64,000 bases of DNA from Rhizoctonia solani. Lineage: Eukaryota > Basidiomycota > Agaricomycetes > Cantharellales > Ceratobasidiaceae. The translations under genes and the position numbers were made by a program. The stretch lies in contig NC_057383.1 of the NCBI RefSeq assembly GCF_016906535.1, positions 744,001 to 808,000 on the forward strand, written 5' to 3'. Positions within the stretch are counted from its first letter, which is position 1. Each line of letters starts with the position of its first letter. Under the pieces are notes generated by a model that was given only the letters and a program-made list of their open reading frames with translations, made no database searches and was not told the DNA's origin. Of this stretch, positions 1 through 11,156 are shown in pieces.

Positions 1-754
1 GGCAACTAGTGTTTGCAAATTATTGTAGCCTGTATCCGTTCGTATCTTTATTAACACTCCAAGTAGGAGAGTCTCCGTTTTATCAAAGGTTGTGACCGTA
101 GCCAGACCTGTGCACCATAGGCAGTTTCCTTTATGTTCATAGATAGTTTATTGAATGGCCTTGATCCCATAGTACAAAAAAAGCCATCGCATGTACCTGT
201 TCATATCACCCAAGGACTTTCAATAGATATCTTGTTACATGAGCTTGGAGAAGAGGCTTAAATGTTCAAACCCCGGAATTCAATGGTCGACTGGGTGCGA
301 TTGCTTTTGGTTTGAGCTAGTACGAGTGCAAGGAAGCGCATCCAATTAATTGTCTGTAATAGTCGCTCCGAAATACTGGGTAAGGTTCATTATATTTGGA
401 CTTCCATACCGATTCGTATTTAACCGAGTTCATCCAGTTTCTGTAGATCTCCCCTTTTCTAACCACGTAGAACTACAATCTTGCCAATAAGAATCGCAAT
501 TAGGGCTTTCAGATCACTTTCACTTTAATAGGTTATATCATGTCTCTTTATTTATTACCACGTTCGAGCGCCAGGTTGAGCCCCCGTCTCTTAACAACTA
601 GCTAAAGGCAAGTTTTATTCTAGTCGGATAATTCAGACAGCATATTCATGCATCGGGAGCACATTATCCATACAACGTTATGAAGCATGTAAATGCGGAG
701 TCAAGGATAAAAAACATGTTAACAGAGCGATGCACAGAAGCCTTTCGCATACAA
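1..754. other. Intergenic, left edge of window
   Basis: This is the 3' flank of the first TPR-CHAT gene. I see no reading frame, RNA gene or repeat array here that I can support. The sequence is AT-rich and has no long open frame on either strand. A 15-base word at 687-701 recurs at 4957-4971 on the other side of the TPR-CHAT gene; chance could explain it. Confidence 0.5.
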
Positions 755-3700
755 TTATGAGCCTATATGAATGTGGGGCACCCAGCGTCCAAATTCCACC
801 TCTCCAATCTGGTCTCGCAATTGGGCGACAGAGCTATGAAGTGCTTTGCCTGCTTCTCCGTTTCCAAGCTTCCCCTCTTTCAGCAGATTGGCGTATACTT
901 TCTCTGCTACCAATGGTGCGTCTATGTCTTTCACGGACCACATGGTCCCAATGACACTAGTATATCCAGCCATAAGCATCCCTGATGCAAGATGAATTGC
1001 CTCATCTGGCAGCCTCGCATCACCAGTCGCAGTCTGACATGCGGAGAGGAATGCCAGTCCTTTGTTCTTGAATGATCGGAGATTGATGGAGGCCAGGTTC
1101 AGTATGCCATCATGGAGGAGAAATCCACTCTCGCTTGGATCTTCAGCACTTTGGTAAGCGTGGCAAGCGAGGTGAACCCAGTCGTGTTTGTCCATCGCAT
1201 CTAGCACACCTTTGATAGTTGCTTCATCGCCTGCAGATTCTGAGAATCCAACGTAGCCTATCCTTTTGGTATGCTCCTTTATATATGCAAGTTCCTTGGC
1301 TGTGCCAGGTAATTCATCCAACCCATGTATTGGCGCAGCCCCCTGCCCTACCCCAAGTATTTGGGACCCTGGTGCAAGGGATGTAGGAGAGCATGAGATA
1401 AGAGCGGCGAGGGTTGGAGTGTAAGATGAAATTGTATACTTATATACTCTTGAGTTCGGTTGATCGTAATCCCCAGCTGCATGAAGTGGGAGGAACGACA
1501 CTATGCCCGTTGAGCACCAGGTTATATGCGGTAGGTCACCTGGTGGTACGATATTCTGAGATTACGTTAGTACTAAGGAACTATCACCAATATGACACGT
1601 ACAGTATGTCCAAGAAAGTCCAGGATGGGTTTAACAACACTGTACCAGAGAAGTTTCAATACAGCCCCAAAGTTATCCTTTGAATCTTGCTCCTGTCTCG
1701 GCCTAGGTCGTAGCTTGATATCGCGCTGTCTCAATCCCTGATGAGCAAGTGATTTATGTATCTCTTCCCGTGCGTAACAAGCTTTCTCGTATGAAAACAT
1801 AGGAAGTGGGACAAAATCGATCTGTTCTTTCCCGGGCTGAGCAATAAGTACATCGCATCTGGCTTTGTGGATGTTGATTACAGCGATGGGGCCATTTCGG
1901 GCAGCATGAACAAGCTTGTTTATCTTCATTGGCTGAAGGAAGTCTTCAAACCCATGGAGCCGACGTATTTGGTCCAATAGGTCATTGTACTCATGAGCTA
2001 GTAGATGATGCATACTGGCTTGCTTAAGAGCGGATGAGTCTGAAGCAGTTTTTTGAGGGGCCCCATGTTCGGAGCTGACAGTGTCTAGCTGACTTGCGAC
2101 TTCTTGCAGACGATCCGCTAATGTTTGATTAGAAGAACGAAGCTCATCAAGCGGTGATCGGAGCATCAGACTTTGATTCCACACCACACATCGCGCATGC
2201 TCCAGCCACTCAAGTGCCAGCCCATAGTTCGAAGTGGCAATTGCAGCAGAGGCTGCCTTTGCAGGCAAGCTCTTGGTCCCCTCCATGTCTCTATAACGTT
2301 GATCAGTAGTGGTCCCGAGCCAGATGTACTGTGGCAATATGTCGATCGCAGTTTGGTATGCCTCGATCACGTTAAGCGAGCTATAGATACAAGCGTCGTT
2401 TGCCCATTCGAGTGCGATGCCAAACCTGCAACGCGGTGATCCAGCCTGTGATTGAGAAGCCTTCCGATATGAACACAGCGCATCTTGCAAGCGCAAAGAG
2501 TTATCCGTAACTCGGTACTCCGATACACAGAGCACCGCTAAAAGATGATGCACAACAGGGAAAATTGGATGGTCTTCGGGAGCGAGGGCAAGTGCATGAG
2601 ATATATACTCAATTGCCTTTTCGAGATCGACTACACGGCCAACACTCCGGTATCGAATGTTGTAGGCTATGACTAGGTTTAGGTGTCGGTCCAGAAGGTG
2701 TGGGTCGTCCTCCGGGGTCAGTATAACTGCACGAGATAGGCACTCGATCGATTTTTCGATGTCATTGAGATTCCTCAGAAGCTTGAATCGCTGCCCATAA
2801 GATGCTCCCAGTGCGGCAAGTCGTCCCGATAACTCCGAGTGCCCGTCAGGAGTCAATTCGACTGTGCGAGCTTTATTCCCGATTGCGTTGTCGAGGTCTT
2901 CCTGGCTTCCCTGGTGACTGAATCGATCGTGATAAGATGCTCCGAGAACACTAAGCCGGTATGGCAAGTGTGGATCACCGTCCGGAGTCAATGCAATGGC
3001 ACGAGACTTGAGTTTTATGGCTTTATCAATGTCACTTGATTCGGCCAGACGCTTGAATCGATCACCGTAAGACACGCCTAGGTTGACGAGTCGCTCCGGC
3101 AAGCGCGGGTGTCCATCTGGAGTTAGTGAGACCGCACAAGCCCCGAATTCGACTGCTTTGTCCAGATCGTTGAGTTCGCCTAGACGATTGAAACGTGTGC
3201 CATAAACTACGCCCAAATTGATGAATAGGCCAGATAAATTCGGGTAATCATCAGGAGCCAGTGAAAGCGCATGGTTTAAGTGTTCGATTGCTCTGTCGTT
3301 GTCGTCCAAGTTGCCCCGAGCCCGGAATCTAATACCATAGCATATCCCTAGGTCGGCGAATCGCTCTGGCAAGGCCGGGTGATCACTGGAAGTCAATTCA
3401 ACCGAGCGAGCCGCATATTCTGTAGCATTATCAAGGTCTTTTATGTATCCTCGGCAACTAAACCGTTCACGATGGGATACTGCTAGGGTGCTGAGTAGTT
3501 GTGGTAAGAGCGGGTGATCATCAGGCACCAATATCACCGCGCGAGATTCGTATTCGATTGCTTTGTCAATGTCGTCCAGCTGTCCTAAGCGCCTGTATCT
3601 TTCTTCATGAAGTCCTCCTAAACCAGCAAGTCGCATCGGCAACTCAGGATCATCATGAGCAGCTAATGCGACCAGACGGGAGCAGTGTTCGATTAACCTT

Positions 3701-4356
3701 TCGATGTCGCCAATGCCACCTTGACGTGCATATCGGTTACAGTGAGATCTGACTAGATTATTAAGTAGTCCTGGCAAGTCTAAGTCGCTAGCGTCCGTCA
3801 ATGCAACTGCACGGGACAAGTATTCAATGGTCTTTTCGATATCTATCAATTCGCCCAGCTCTCGGAATTGATCGCTGTGGTATGCTCCTAATCTTTCGAG
3901 CATGTGTGGAAATCCCGGGTCATAATCAGAAGTGAAGGCAACCGCTCGGGACATGTATGCGATTGCATTTTCCAGATTTTTAAGTCCCCGCTGGCGATGG
4001 AACTGATCGTGGTGAGACTCTCCTAGCATGTAGTGCGCTTGAGGAGCTTTTTGGTCTCATTTTTTCAGAACGTACAGAACAAATTTACGATCAACAATTT
4101 TCAAAGCGGCGAAAGGAGTGACGTTAACGTCTGACTCACCTGGGTTATCAAATCTTTCAGACTCATGTCGTGAACCGTTTTGACCTTTGAGAGACTCGGG
4201 GCCATTTTCAGTCTCAGCCTCCTGCTTCGAGGCGTGATTAGTATTATCCTGTATTGTGTTGTGTGAATTGGAGGTTGTTGTTATGTTGCCCAATCTAATA
4301 CGCACGTCTGTGTAGCTACCTTGTGAGTCCATTGTGGTCCCAATATCCCGTTCCAT
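755..4356 (-). CDS. TPR-CHAT domain protein (putative caspase-like protease), copy 1
   Basis: Three exons fit: 4356-4140, 4055-1603 and 1555-755, giving about 1156 residues in one continuous frame. The first 72 residues are polar and disordered. They are followed by 11 tetratricopeptide-like units of about 46 residues (helix cores such as IEKTIEYLSRAV and IDKAIKLKSRAI). A linker precedes the C-terminal CHAT domain, a caspase-like clan CD fold. The expected catalytic histidine lies in HLACHA and the cysteine in LSACQTA, so the dyad looks intact. The protein ends WVPHIHIGS. The start was taken at ATG 4356; a second in-frame ATG lies at 4332. The closest relative in the window is the gene at 53005-56564, which has the same intron positions. 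In bacteria, TPR-CHAT proteins act as regulated proteases; a role in fungal cell death or self/non-self recognition is inference. Substrate and partner are unknown. Confidence 0.85.
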
Positions 4357-5547
4357 TGGAGAGGACTTGAATTTTATTTTCGCGAATGATGGAGATGACG
4401 TGAATTTATTGATCAAGTTTAACACTTCTGGCCTCCCTGGGGCCCAAGTCCAGCGGTATGCTAGACTCGTCTGTAACCAAACAGCTAGACAGCTTAAAGC
4501 AGAGGGGCGCTAGAAACTACTGAACAACGGTGAAAACGACCCACCGATACTCAGGCGTTCTATGTGGGCGAACAGACGTTCAGACGCAGCCAGTCTCTCC
4601 CATACTATTTTATTTGGAGCTATGATAGAGCTACTCCGATTTTGTACGGGCGCTGCCCGTACGCCACACTAGTTGACGTCGGATTTAAGGAAAGCATGGC
4701 TAATTATAAACGATGACCGAATGCAGTGCGGTTCACCAACGAATCGATTGAGTAGAGCAACTAATGCTATGGGGGCTTGATGTGTGGAGCTTCAATTGAA
4801 AAGTGCTATATGGGACATTTCGTCTCTCATTCATGTTAGCAAAAGTGTACATGTATGTGTGTTATCTCCTCAGCCTTGTGTGATTTTCACGTTTCACTAT
4901 ATTGTTCAACAGCATCAAATATTAGTTTGGTTATATTATTCGGCATATTAACTTGTATGTAAATGCGGAGTTGTTGAGTAGCCGTGCCTCTTGCGATCCG
5001 GAGTCGCATGAAGGATCCAAAGATTTGAACTTGCTGACACATACCCAGCTCATGGGAGCGATTTTTATTACCACAGAGAGCTCAAAGCGAACACGATTGT
5101 TTGGACGCTCAGAGCACCGCGAAACCCACTATCAGTCTGAGTAACTTTACTATGCGCTATATATAAATAGTCTAAAAACCACTTGGTTACTTCAAATCCT
5201 GATGCTTACCTGCACATCCGAGCGCATGGGTCCGAAAAGCTTGAGACCTTCACGAAATAAAATACAAAACAACCTTGGGTTCCCACGCATATACTCTCAA
5301 CCCCTGCCTAACGCGATAGCAATACATTCACGTGTTCCTCAGCCAGCATCAAATGCACCACCCAGTATTAACTCCCATATTTCAACAAAGAAAGCATAGA
5401 TCATTGACATTTTAGCATATGGGTACCGTGTTGATACAATCATATTGCATGGTAGGGTTTGACCTCTTGGCTCTCCCCAGCGACAAATACACAGTAATTG
5501 ACAAACGAGACCACGAAACGCACGGTGAACAGAAACCAATATGGCGT
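4357..5547. other. Intergenic between TPR-CHAT copy 1 and RPS17
   Basis: This holds the upstream region of the TPR-CHAT gene and the 3' flank of RPS17, both on the minus strand. Short open frames occur but none resembles a known protein or has splice support. Apart from the copy at 4957-4971 of the 15-base word also found at 687-701, I see nothing distinctive. Confidence 0.45.
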
Positions 5548-6219
5548 TCATCGGCCAGAGCCAGGGACGGCACGTCCACGGCGGTCTCCACCACGGGGAG
5601 GAGGTGGGACGTATCCAGTGATGGGAGCGGAGACGTTGACAGGGATAGAGTCGAAGTTAAGGTGACGGAGGAGATCCTAAAAAGTTTGAAGGTTGTTCAT
5701 TATCATGTCGAAACTATTATTAGCAAATTACTGACCTTGGTCTCAGGGTCAACCTCAATACCGTTGCTCGCGTCAAGAGCGGAGACCTCGGGAACGTAGT
5801 TGTCCTTGCGCTCACGCTCCTCTTCTTGGAGCTTGAATGAAATACCACGAACGGGACCACGTTGGATACGCTTCATCAAGTGGGTGGTGAAGCCGGAGAT
5901 CTTGTTGCGCAAGCGCTTAGAGGGGACAACAGCCTGGCGGACAGTTATTACTGGCTTTGTTCGGCATAAATACCGAATGCACATACCACCTCATCGATAA
6001 TGCGCTTGTTGGTGTGGAAATCAAGAGTGAGTCTGGGGTAGCTATTTGTTCTCCAAATTCAGCCATTTCTTTGAGCCTCGTTTATTCATCTTACTCACTA
6101 TTTCTCGATGAGGACACGAGAAGCCCTCTTGACGGTCTTGGTGCGAACGCGACCCTATTAAAACAGCAGATTCAAGTCAGAAGCAGCTTAAATATAGGAT
6201 ATTTTTGATTTTTTACCAT
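5548..6219 (-). CDS. RPS17: 40S ribosomal protein S17 (eS17)
   Basis: This is a structural component of the small ribosomal subunit in the cytosol. Five exons fit exactly: 6219-6217, 6154-6099, 6041-5987, 5933-5736 and 5676-5548, totalling 441 nt and 146 residues. The first exon is only the start codon; the intron begins immediately after ATG. The protein starts [19 protein letters not shown] and contains the conserved eS17 stretches [35 protein letters not shown] and [18 protein letters not shown]. The C-terminus is Pro/Gly/Arg-rich. It is divergent to RPS22 at 6558, with about 340 bp between start codons, so co-regulation of the two ribosomal genes is likely. All splice sites are GT..AG and no frame problem is seen. 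Confidence 0.96.
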
Positions 6220-6557
6220 TTTGTTAGAGTGTGTGGGGAGGTCTTGACGTTATAGACGACGGCGAGCACGGGACAATCACCAGATCGGATTGGTTCGGAA
6301 GCAAATTGGGATCCGTATAGTAGTGTACAGGACCAATCAAGCCACCCGGAAGCAAATGTCGATTTGATGATAGGGTATGGCAAGTGATCGAAGTAACATT
6401 TCCGTCGACGACACCAAGGCTCCGCAAGGTGAACAAAACAGATAGCTCGTTTGAATCGTGCTCTCCATAGCGCGACACTCATTCTGAGCTCTTGACTTAC
6501 GCTCTCTCTTTGTTTCCTAGACCTCCGGCATCCCACTTCCCTTCGATTTAACTCAAA
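6220..6557. promoter_or_regulatory. Shared promoter between RPS17 and RPS22
   Basis: About 340 bp separate the start codons of two divergently transcribed ribosomal protein genes. Two CCAAT-type elements are visible, ATTGG near 6288 and CCAAT near 6331. A pyrimidine-rich tract (around 6500-6545) lies just before the RPS22 ATG, typical of ribosomal-protein leaders. The motif TTTCCTAG near 6518 could be the acceptor of a 5'UTR intron, but this cannot be settled without transcripts. Confidence 0.6.
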
Positions 6558-7338
6558 ATGGTTCGCGTCTCTGTCTTGGTGAGTAATTTAATATCTCGTA
6601 CTGTGACTACTTTGTTAATCATTGGACGTATTATTAGAACGACTGCCTCAACAACATTGTCAATGCCGAGCGCCGTGGAAAGCGTCAGGTCCTTATCCGC
6701 CCGAGCTCCAAGGTCATTGTGAAGTTCTTGAGTGTCATGCAACGTCACGGTGAGTCTCAATCTCTGGACTTTTTCTTGATTTTTCTTCATTTATATTTCC
6801 TTCATCATTGAGCCTCGGAGTGATAACTACTTGGGGTGGGCACGTGCCTCCACTCGCCTCTTGTTTTAACGCTTCGAAACAATAACCTGTCGTCTTAACA
6901 AAGTCCCTCGTCGACTGCCGGTGTCATCGAGTATCCGTTTATGGCAGTACATTTATCTCTGTTTTTCCTCCCTTTTTCCTGGGGTCAACCTGGTAGTGAA
7001 ACATCACTAACGTATTTAACCACAAGGCTACATTGGCGAATTCGAGCAGATCGATGATCACCGCTCCGGCAAGATCGTCGTTCAACTCAACGGCCGCTTG
7101 AACAAGACTGGTGTCATCTCTCCTCGCTTCAACGTTCAGGTCAACCAGATTGAGTCTTGGGTCAACTTGTTGCTCCCCGCCCGTGGTTTCGGTATCATCA
7201 TCTTGGTATGTTTCAAGTATCTGCTCACTATATGCGCGTATCAATCTTGGTTTACAGACCACCTCAGCTGGTATCCTCGATCACGATGAGGCTCGCCGAA
7301 AGCACGTCGGAGGCAAGCTCCTTGGATACGTGTACTAA
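6558..7338 (+). CDS. RPS22: 40S ribosomal protein S22/S15a (uS8)
   Basis: This is a small-subunit ribosomal protein that binds the central domain of 18S rRNA. Four exons (6558-6578, 6638-6749, 7027-7205, 7258-7338) total 393 nt and encode exactly 130 residues, the usual length of eukaryotic uS8. The protein opens [18 protein letters not shown], carries the conserved [17 protein letters not shown] and SPRFNV blocks, and ends with [11 protein letters not shown]. The second intron (6750-7026) is long for this window. The gene is convergent with the methyltransferase at 7512-8450 and divergent from RPS17. Confidence 0.97.
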
Positions 7339-7511
7339 ACGTGCGCTAGTTATGTTATCCTGCTTTATCTGTGACTATGCGGTTCTTGCTGTATGCCTAT
7401 ATCCTTTTGGCATTGTAAAAATGCGCCAGCGCGCTCCAAGTTGAAACCCCCAGCGTGAAAGTTCCCGAAAAGTTTATTGAGAGCTATGTGTGGATATCAC
7501 AATCATATCCG

Positions 7512-8450
7512 CTATTCCGGTCTATTTAATACGGTCCACCAGACATCCATAGTCCGAACGTTTTTAACTCCACCAAGTTCTTCAACCGACCTCGAGATGG
7601 ATCCCTTCATACCATTAATCACGGCTCTCTCTCGCTCGTCCAGAATCAACCTATCAATCTCCACCTCAGTGTATTCCAAAACCGCGCCTACTTCCCATCG
7701 CCCATCCTCTTGTTCTTTCTCAGGAACAATCATACCCTCTCTCGACACTAACCATCCTGCCTCCTTTCCCAACTTGCTAATTCCTTCAGGGCCCAAAACC
7801 GTCCGAACATTCGACTCTGATTTTTCGGCATCCTTATGAACTTCAATCATCGCCTGAGCTAAAACGGCTAACACATGAGGATATCCGTCTATGTTCGATG
7901 CGCTCAATGCGTACTCGGCAACGCAGACTCGTTTAATGCTCGGGACTTTGAACAGTGCGCGGAAAGTGTTGAGAAGGACGGTGGGTGAAGACATGTAGTA
8001 TGTGCAATGCGCTAGCACAGCCGTGTCGAACGTATCGTGATTCTCTCCCAGCTTGAGAAACTCGATTGGGTCAGCTTGAACGAATGACATCCGGTGTCCA
8101 ATTTTTGATTTCAATAGGTGTGATTGGGCTTGTCCTAGCGTAGCGGGAGCACCTAGACAAGCCGTCAGTCCCAAATCCCGGAAAGAAAATAGGCTCGATC
8201 TCTTGGACTGACCATAGTCTAGCGGTGCAGGGTCGACGCCCGTCACATGCCCACTATCGCCAACAGCTGAGGCCAAAACAACCGTACAATCACCTTGTCC
8301 GCATCCAATCTCCAAGATTCGACTGCCTTGACTGATGTTCCAGGCCTTGGCAAGGTTAACACGGTGCACGGTCTGATTCGTAGGGGCACTCTTGAACCAA
8401 GGCTCCCATATGTTTAGTTGGGCGATTTCTGTAACGTCAAGAGGTAACAT
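7512..8450 (-). CDS. Class I SAM-dependent methyltransferase
   Basis: This is a predicted S-adenosylmethionine methyltransferase of unknown substrate. The nucleotide-binding motif I reads ILEIGCGQGDCTVVLA, followed by the acidic loop GHVTGVDPAPLDYG. The frame is open across 7512-8510, but a 60-nt GT..AG segment (8212-8153, GTCAGT...CTGAC...CTAG) sits inside it. Removing it joins DYG to APATLGQAQ and gives 292 residues, which I prefer. The first true ATG is at 8450; the open frame upstream begins with a TTG. TATATA at 8489-8494 lies about 40 nt upstream. The gene lies downstream of the chromate transporter on the same strand; no functional link is evident. An O- or small-molecule methyltransferase of secondary metabolism is possible but not shown. 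Confidence 0.8.
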   Translation of the reverse strand: MLPLDVTEIAQLNIWEPWFKSAPTNQTVHRVNLAKAWNISQGSRILEIGCGQGDCTVVLASAVGDSGHVTGVDPAPLDYGQSKRSSLFSFRDLGLTACLGAPATLGQAQSHLLKSKIGHRMSFVQADPIEFLKLGENHDTFDTAVLAHCTYYMSSPTVLLNTFRALFKVPSIKRVCVAEYALSASNIDGYPHVLAVLAQAMIEVHKDAEKSESNVRTVLGPEGISKLGKEAGWLVSREGMIVPEKEQEDGRWEVGAVLEYTEVEIDRLILDERERAVINGMKGSISRSVEELGGVKNVRTMDVWWTVLNRPE

Positions 8451-8938
8451 TGTGCTTTGTTGGAGAGGAACTGCAGATGGAACATGGGTATATATGCGTT
8501 GCCAGATCAAAGCCTAGTCATTTCGTCGGATCCGGAATATAGCTCCACCTTCGGAGTTAAAACCTCTATCTGGTCATAGGTTTGATCTCACGCTGACTCG
8601 CGGTTGATCTATCCTCGAGGTCTTCAAGTGAAAAGTGATTATCTTTATTATCAGCACAAACCCTGTTGATTAATATTTCTTGCGAGATCCAGGCTGATTG
8701 TATGAAGTGAGTGAAACAAATATCATTCTGGTATCTGCATTGGGGCATTAAAGAAGTGGTCGTCAACCCATAAACAAAAAGACGTTCAGGCAAACTGGAA
8801 AGAGATTGCTGCAATAAACTTGTACATTAGGAGAGATAAGGATCAGGTAAAGCTTCGCATGACTAGTGGTGCTTGAGTTTCAACCAATCATGTCAACTCA
8901 GCCACGATCCCTTGTTTCTCTTAGTGAATCTGTAAATT
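8451..8938. other. Intergenic, upstream of the methyltransferase
   Basis: About 490 bp separate the end of the chromate transporter from the methyltransferase start. A TATATA element (8489-8494) is the only signal I would name. The short open frame at 8566-8814 is not convincing. Confidence 0.4.
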
Positions 8939-10528
8939 TCATCCTCTGCCCACTGCACCATACCACGCCAGCCCCATGAGACCTCCGCCCATGATTCCCA
9001 AGGGTGTTGGGATCTCAAAGGAATCCACTCCAACATATACTGATGCGGCCACCACAACCCACCACGGCTCACTCCCAAGCGATACACCCCGCGCCGCATC
9101 GGGTTTCACATATCCAATCTCCCAAAGTCGATGTACGGCAGTGAAGACGAGCCCCACAGCCGCAGCATTGATTCCTCTTAGCAACGAAGTCACAAAACGG
9201 TTGGAACGCATCACCCTCCAGATAGATTGGAAGCCTAGAGAGAGCGTGATTCCGGGAAAGAATATTCCCAGAAACCCGAGTAGAGCACCAACTATTGTTG
9301 GGATATTGGTCGAACGGAGGGCGAGTGCGCCAAGATAAACAGCAAAATTAAAATTCGGTCCGGGAAATGCTTGGATGATGGCTAGGCCGATCAGAAAATC
9401 GCGCGGAGAAACCCACCCTGGCTCAACCACATACTCGCGGAGGAGAGGAATTACAACGGGCCACCTCCGAATATGATTGTACCAGCGAGGAACATGCTTA
9501 TGAATAGTTCAAGAGGGAGAGGAGGCGCACGAAGTGTGCCTCGCAGGACCATAAGCGTCGTGAATATTGCTGGGCCCGAATCAGAAACGCTGTAAATGAC
9601 TACGTAATACAACTGAAACTAACGCACCAAAAAAGCCAACGATGATGAGAAGACCGAGTTTGAGGGGAACTTTATGCTCGGAGGAATTAGTAGTCGACGA
9701 AGAAACGGAATCATCATTCCGGTCAGTTTCCGGGATAGCAGCAGCCCCAACCCCTCCGGACCCGCTCGACTTGACGGACGCGGCGCTTTGCGTTGGAAGG
9801 GCATCCATAGGGATTCCCTCAGCTTCTTCGTCCACTACTGCTGGCTGACCTCCGCTTGGGCGCCTCATTTTAGCCACTAGACGCCCGACTCGCCCACGGA
9901 GGAAATGGTCCCAGACAAGAGTTGCACACCCTCCGATAGCAATTAATGTAGGGAAGTACCACAGCGCATTATAGCATAATCCAGCACATGCACTTAACAG
10001 GACTAATAGCCGGGTCAAAGGGTCAGTGATGGCCTTCCGGGCCAGCTGAACAGCAGAGAGCGCAATGATTCCAACCGTGGATGCGTTAAGGCCTGATAAA
10101 AGGGCATACACTGGGCTAGGGAGAACTTCGTCGACCTTTTCGATTCCAAGCGAGAGAGCGTACATGCCGACCGCACCGGGGAGACTCCATATGAGAAATA
10201 CTCCAAGAGCAGTTAGGAATCCAGCACGAAGAAAAGCGATACAAAAAGTCATTTTGGTACTGGCTGGACCAGGGAGCGCCTGAGAAATCGAGAATAGTTC
10301 TTGGTACTAAATATATAGTTAGTATCTGACGCTTATAGTGTATAACGCAGAAGTTCTCACCGTCTGTTCGCTGATCAATGAGGGTCTCCCGCTGCCCTCC
10401 ACAAATCGTTTGTGTAAGATCTGAAAGTGAGCTGGGGGTCCACCGAACGCCGTAAATCCTAGGTCAAATGTACGAAGTAGCACATCTCGAGTATTCGAAC
10501 GCCGAGATGGCGTGTGTGAAGAAGACAT
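8939..10528 (-). CDS. Chromate ion transporter (CHR family), with a frame break
   Basis: This is a plasma-membrane permease of the long two-domain CHR family, which exports chromate and may handle sulfate. The first exon starts at ATG 10528 and carries FDLGFTAFGGPPAHFQILH, followed after an intron by SISQALPGPASTKM. These are the signature of the first CHR domain. A Ser/Gly-rich linker (about 9640-9850) separates it from a second domain with FGGGP, EPGWVSPRDFLIGLAI and QAFPGPNFNFAVYLGA. Multiple hydrophobic helices are present in each half. In the second domain the motif expected as FGGGPVVIPLL breaks: the sequence near 9455-9465 reads GGC CCG TTG TAA, one base short. Restoring one base reopens the frame to the stop at 8939. 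Two CGCACGTG-type elements lie upstream. Confidence 0.85.
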
Positions 10529-11156
10529 TGGACAAGATGGAGGTTGGCAGAGGCTACTGGTGGTCTAGGCGGCATTATTATTGGTGCCTAGATCGCACGT
10601 GTGTAACAAAAAATGGATCGCACGTGCTTTGGTCGAGGTATGGCGAATTACAATTATCCACGTCCCTTATGCATGCAGGGCGAGCGAAGCTCCAGTTCCT
10701 TCCTCTTGGGCTGATACAGGCACCAACTATATTTTGGCCCTAGAGTACGACTCATACACGACTGATCATGATCATAGAATGTATCCTTCTCTGACAATGT
10801 GTTTTTGTGCTCGGGATTCGCGAGTAACATGCTACGTCTCCCAAACTCGCCAAGCCTTCTAGACAATTGGTCAGCTGACGCTTTACTGTTTTTGGGAACA
10901 TAAATATCAGATATGTATCCTCCGTATTACAAGGTAGATGCCAACTGACCAATGTCAACGGAGTGTTCAACTCGTTTGTGAAGAATGTAAATAGGTGTAC
11001 TCAATTCCGGACCTCCGAACCGCAGAAAACTAGTCTGAAGCTAGCAAACGAGTGATATCGGACAGGTGAGGACCCAACCGATTGCATCTGAGCTGGGTAA
11101 TGGAGGGTCTACATGTCAACCATACACTCAGGGGCCTTGTTTAGCCCCATGACGTT
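10529..11156. promoter_or_regulatory. Divergent intergenic region with paired E-box words upstream of the chromate transporter
   Basis: The 11-base word GATCGCACGTG occurs twice, at 10591-10601 and 10616-10626, about 63-98 bp upstream of the transporter start codon. Each contains the CACGTG core bound by fungal bHLH factors. The remainder up to the orphan gene at 11157 shows no gene. The DNA-binding assignment is inference from the motif only. Confidence 0.45.

Noticed and set aside
2096..4000. Possible CRISPR-like or satellite array because of regular spacing of similar words
   Set aside because: The roughly 138-bp periodicity is that of 46-residue TPR units in a coding frame.
687..4971. 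15-base direct repeat (ATGTAAATGCGGAGT at 687-701 and 4957-4971) flanking TPR-CHAT copy 1
   Set aside because: About one or two 15-base matches are expected by chance in a window this size, and no matching pair flanks copy 2, so it is weak evidence for insertion of the gene.
5412..5594. Minus-strand small frame extending beyond the RPS17 stop
   Set aside because: It lies in the 3' end of RPS17 in another frame; the eS17 reading frame stops at 5548.
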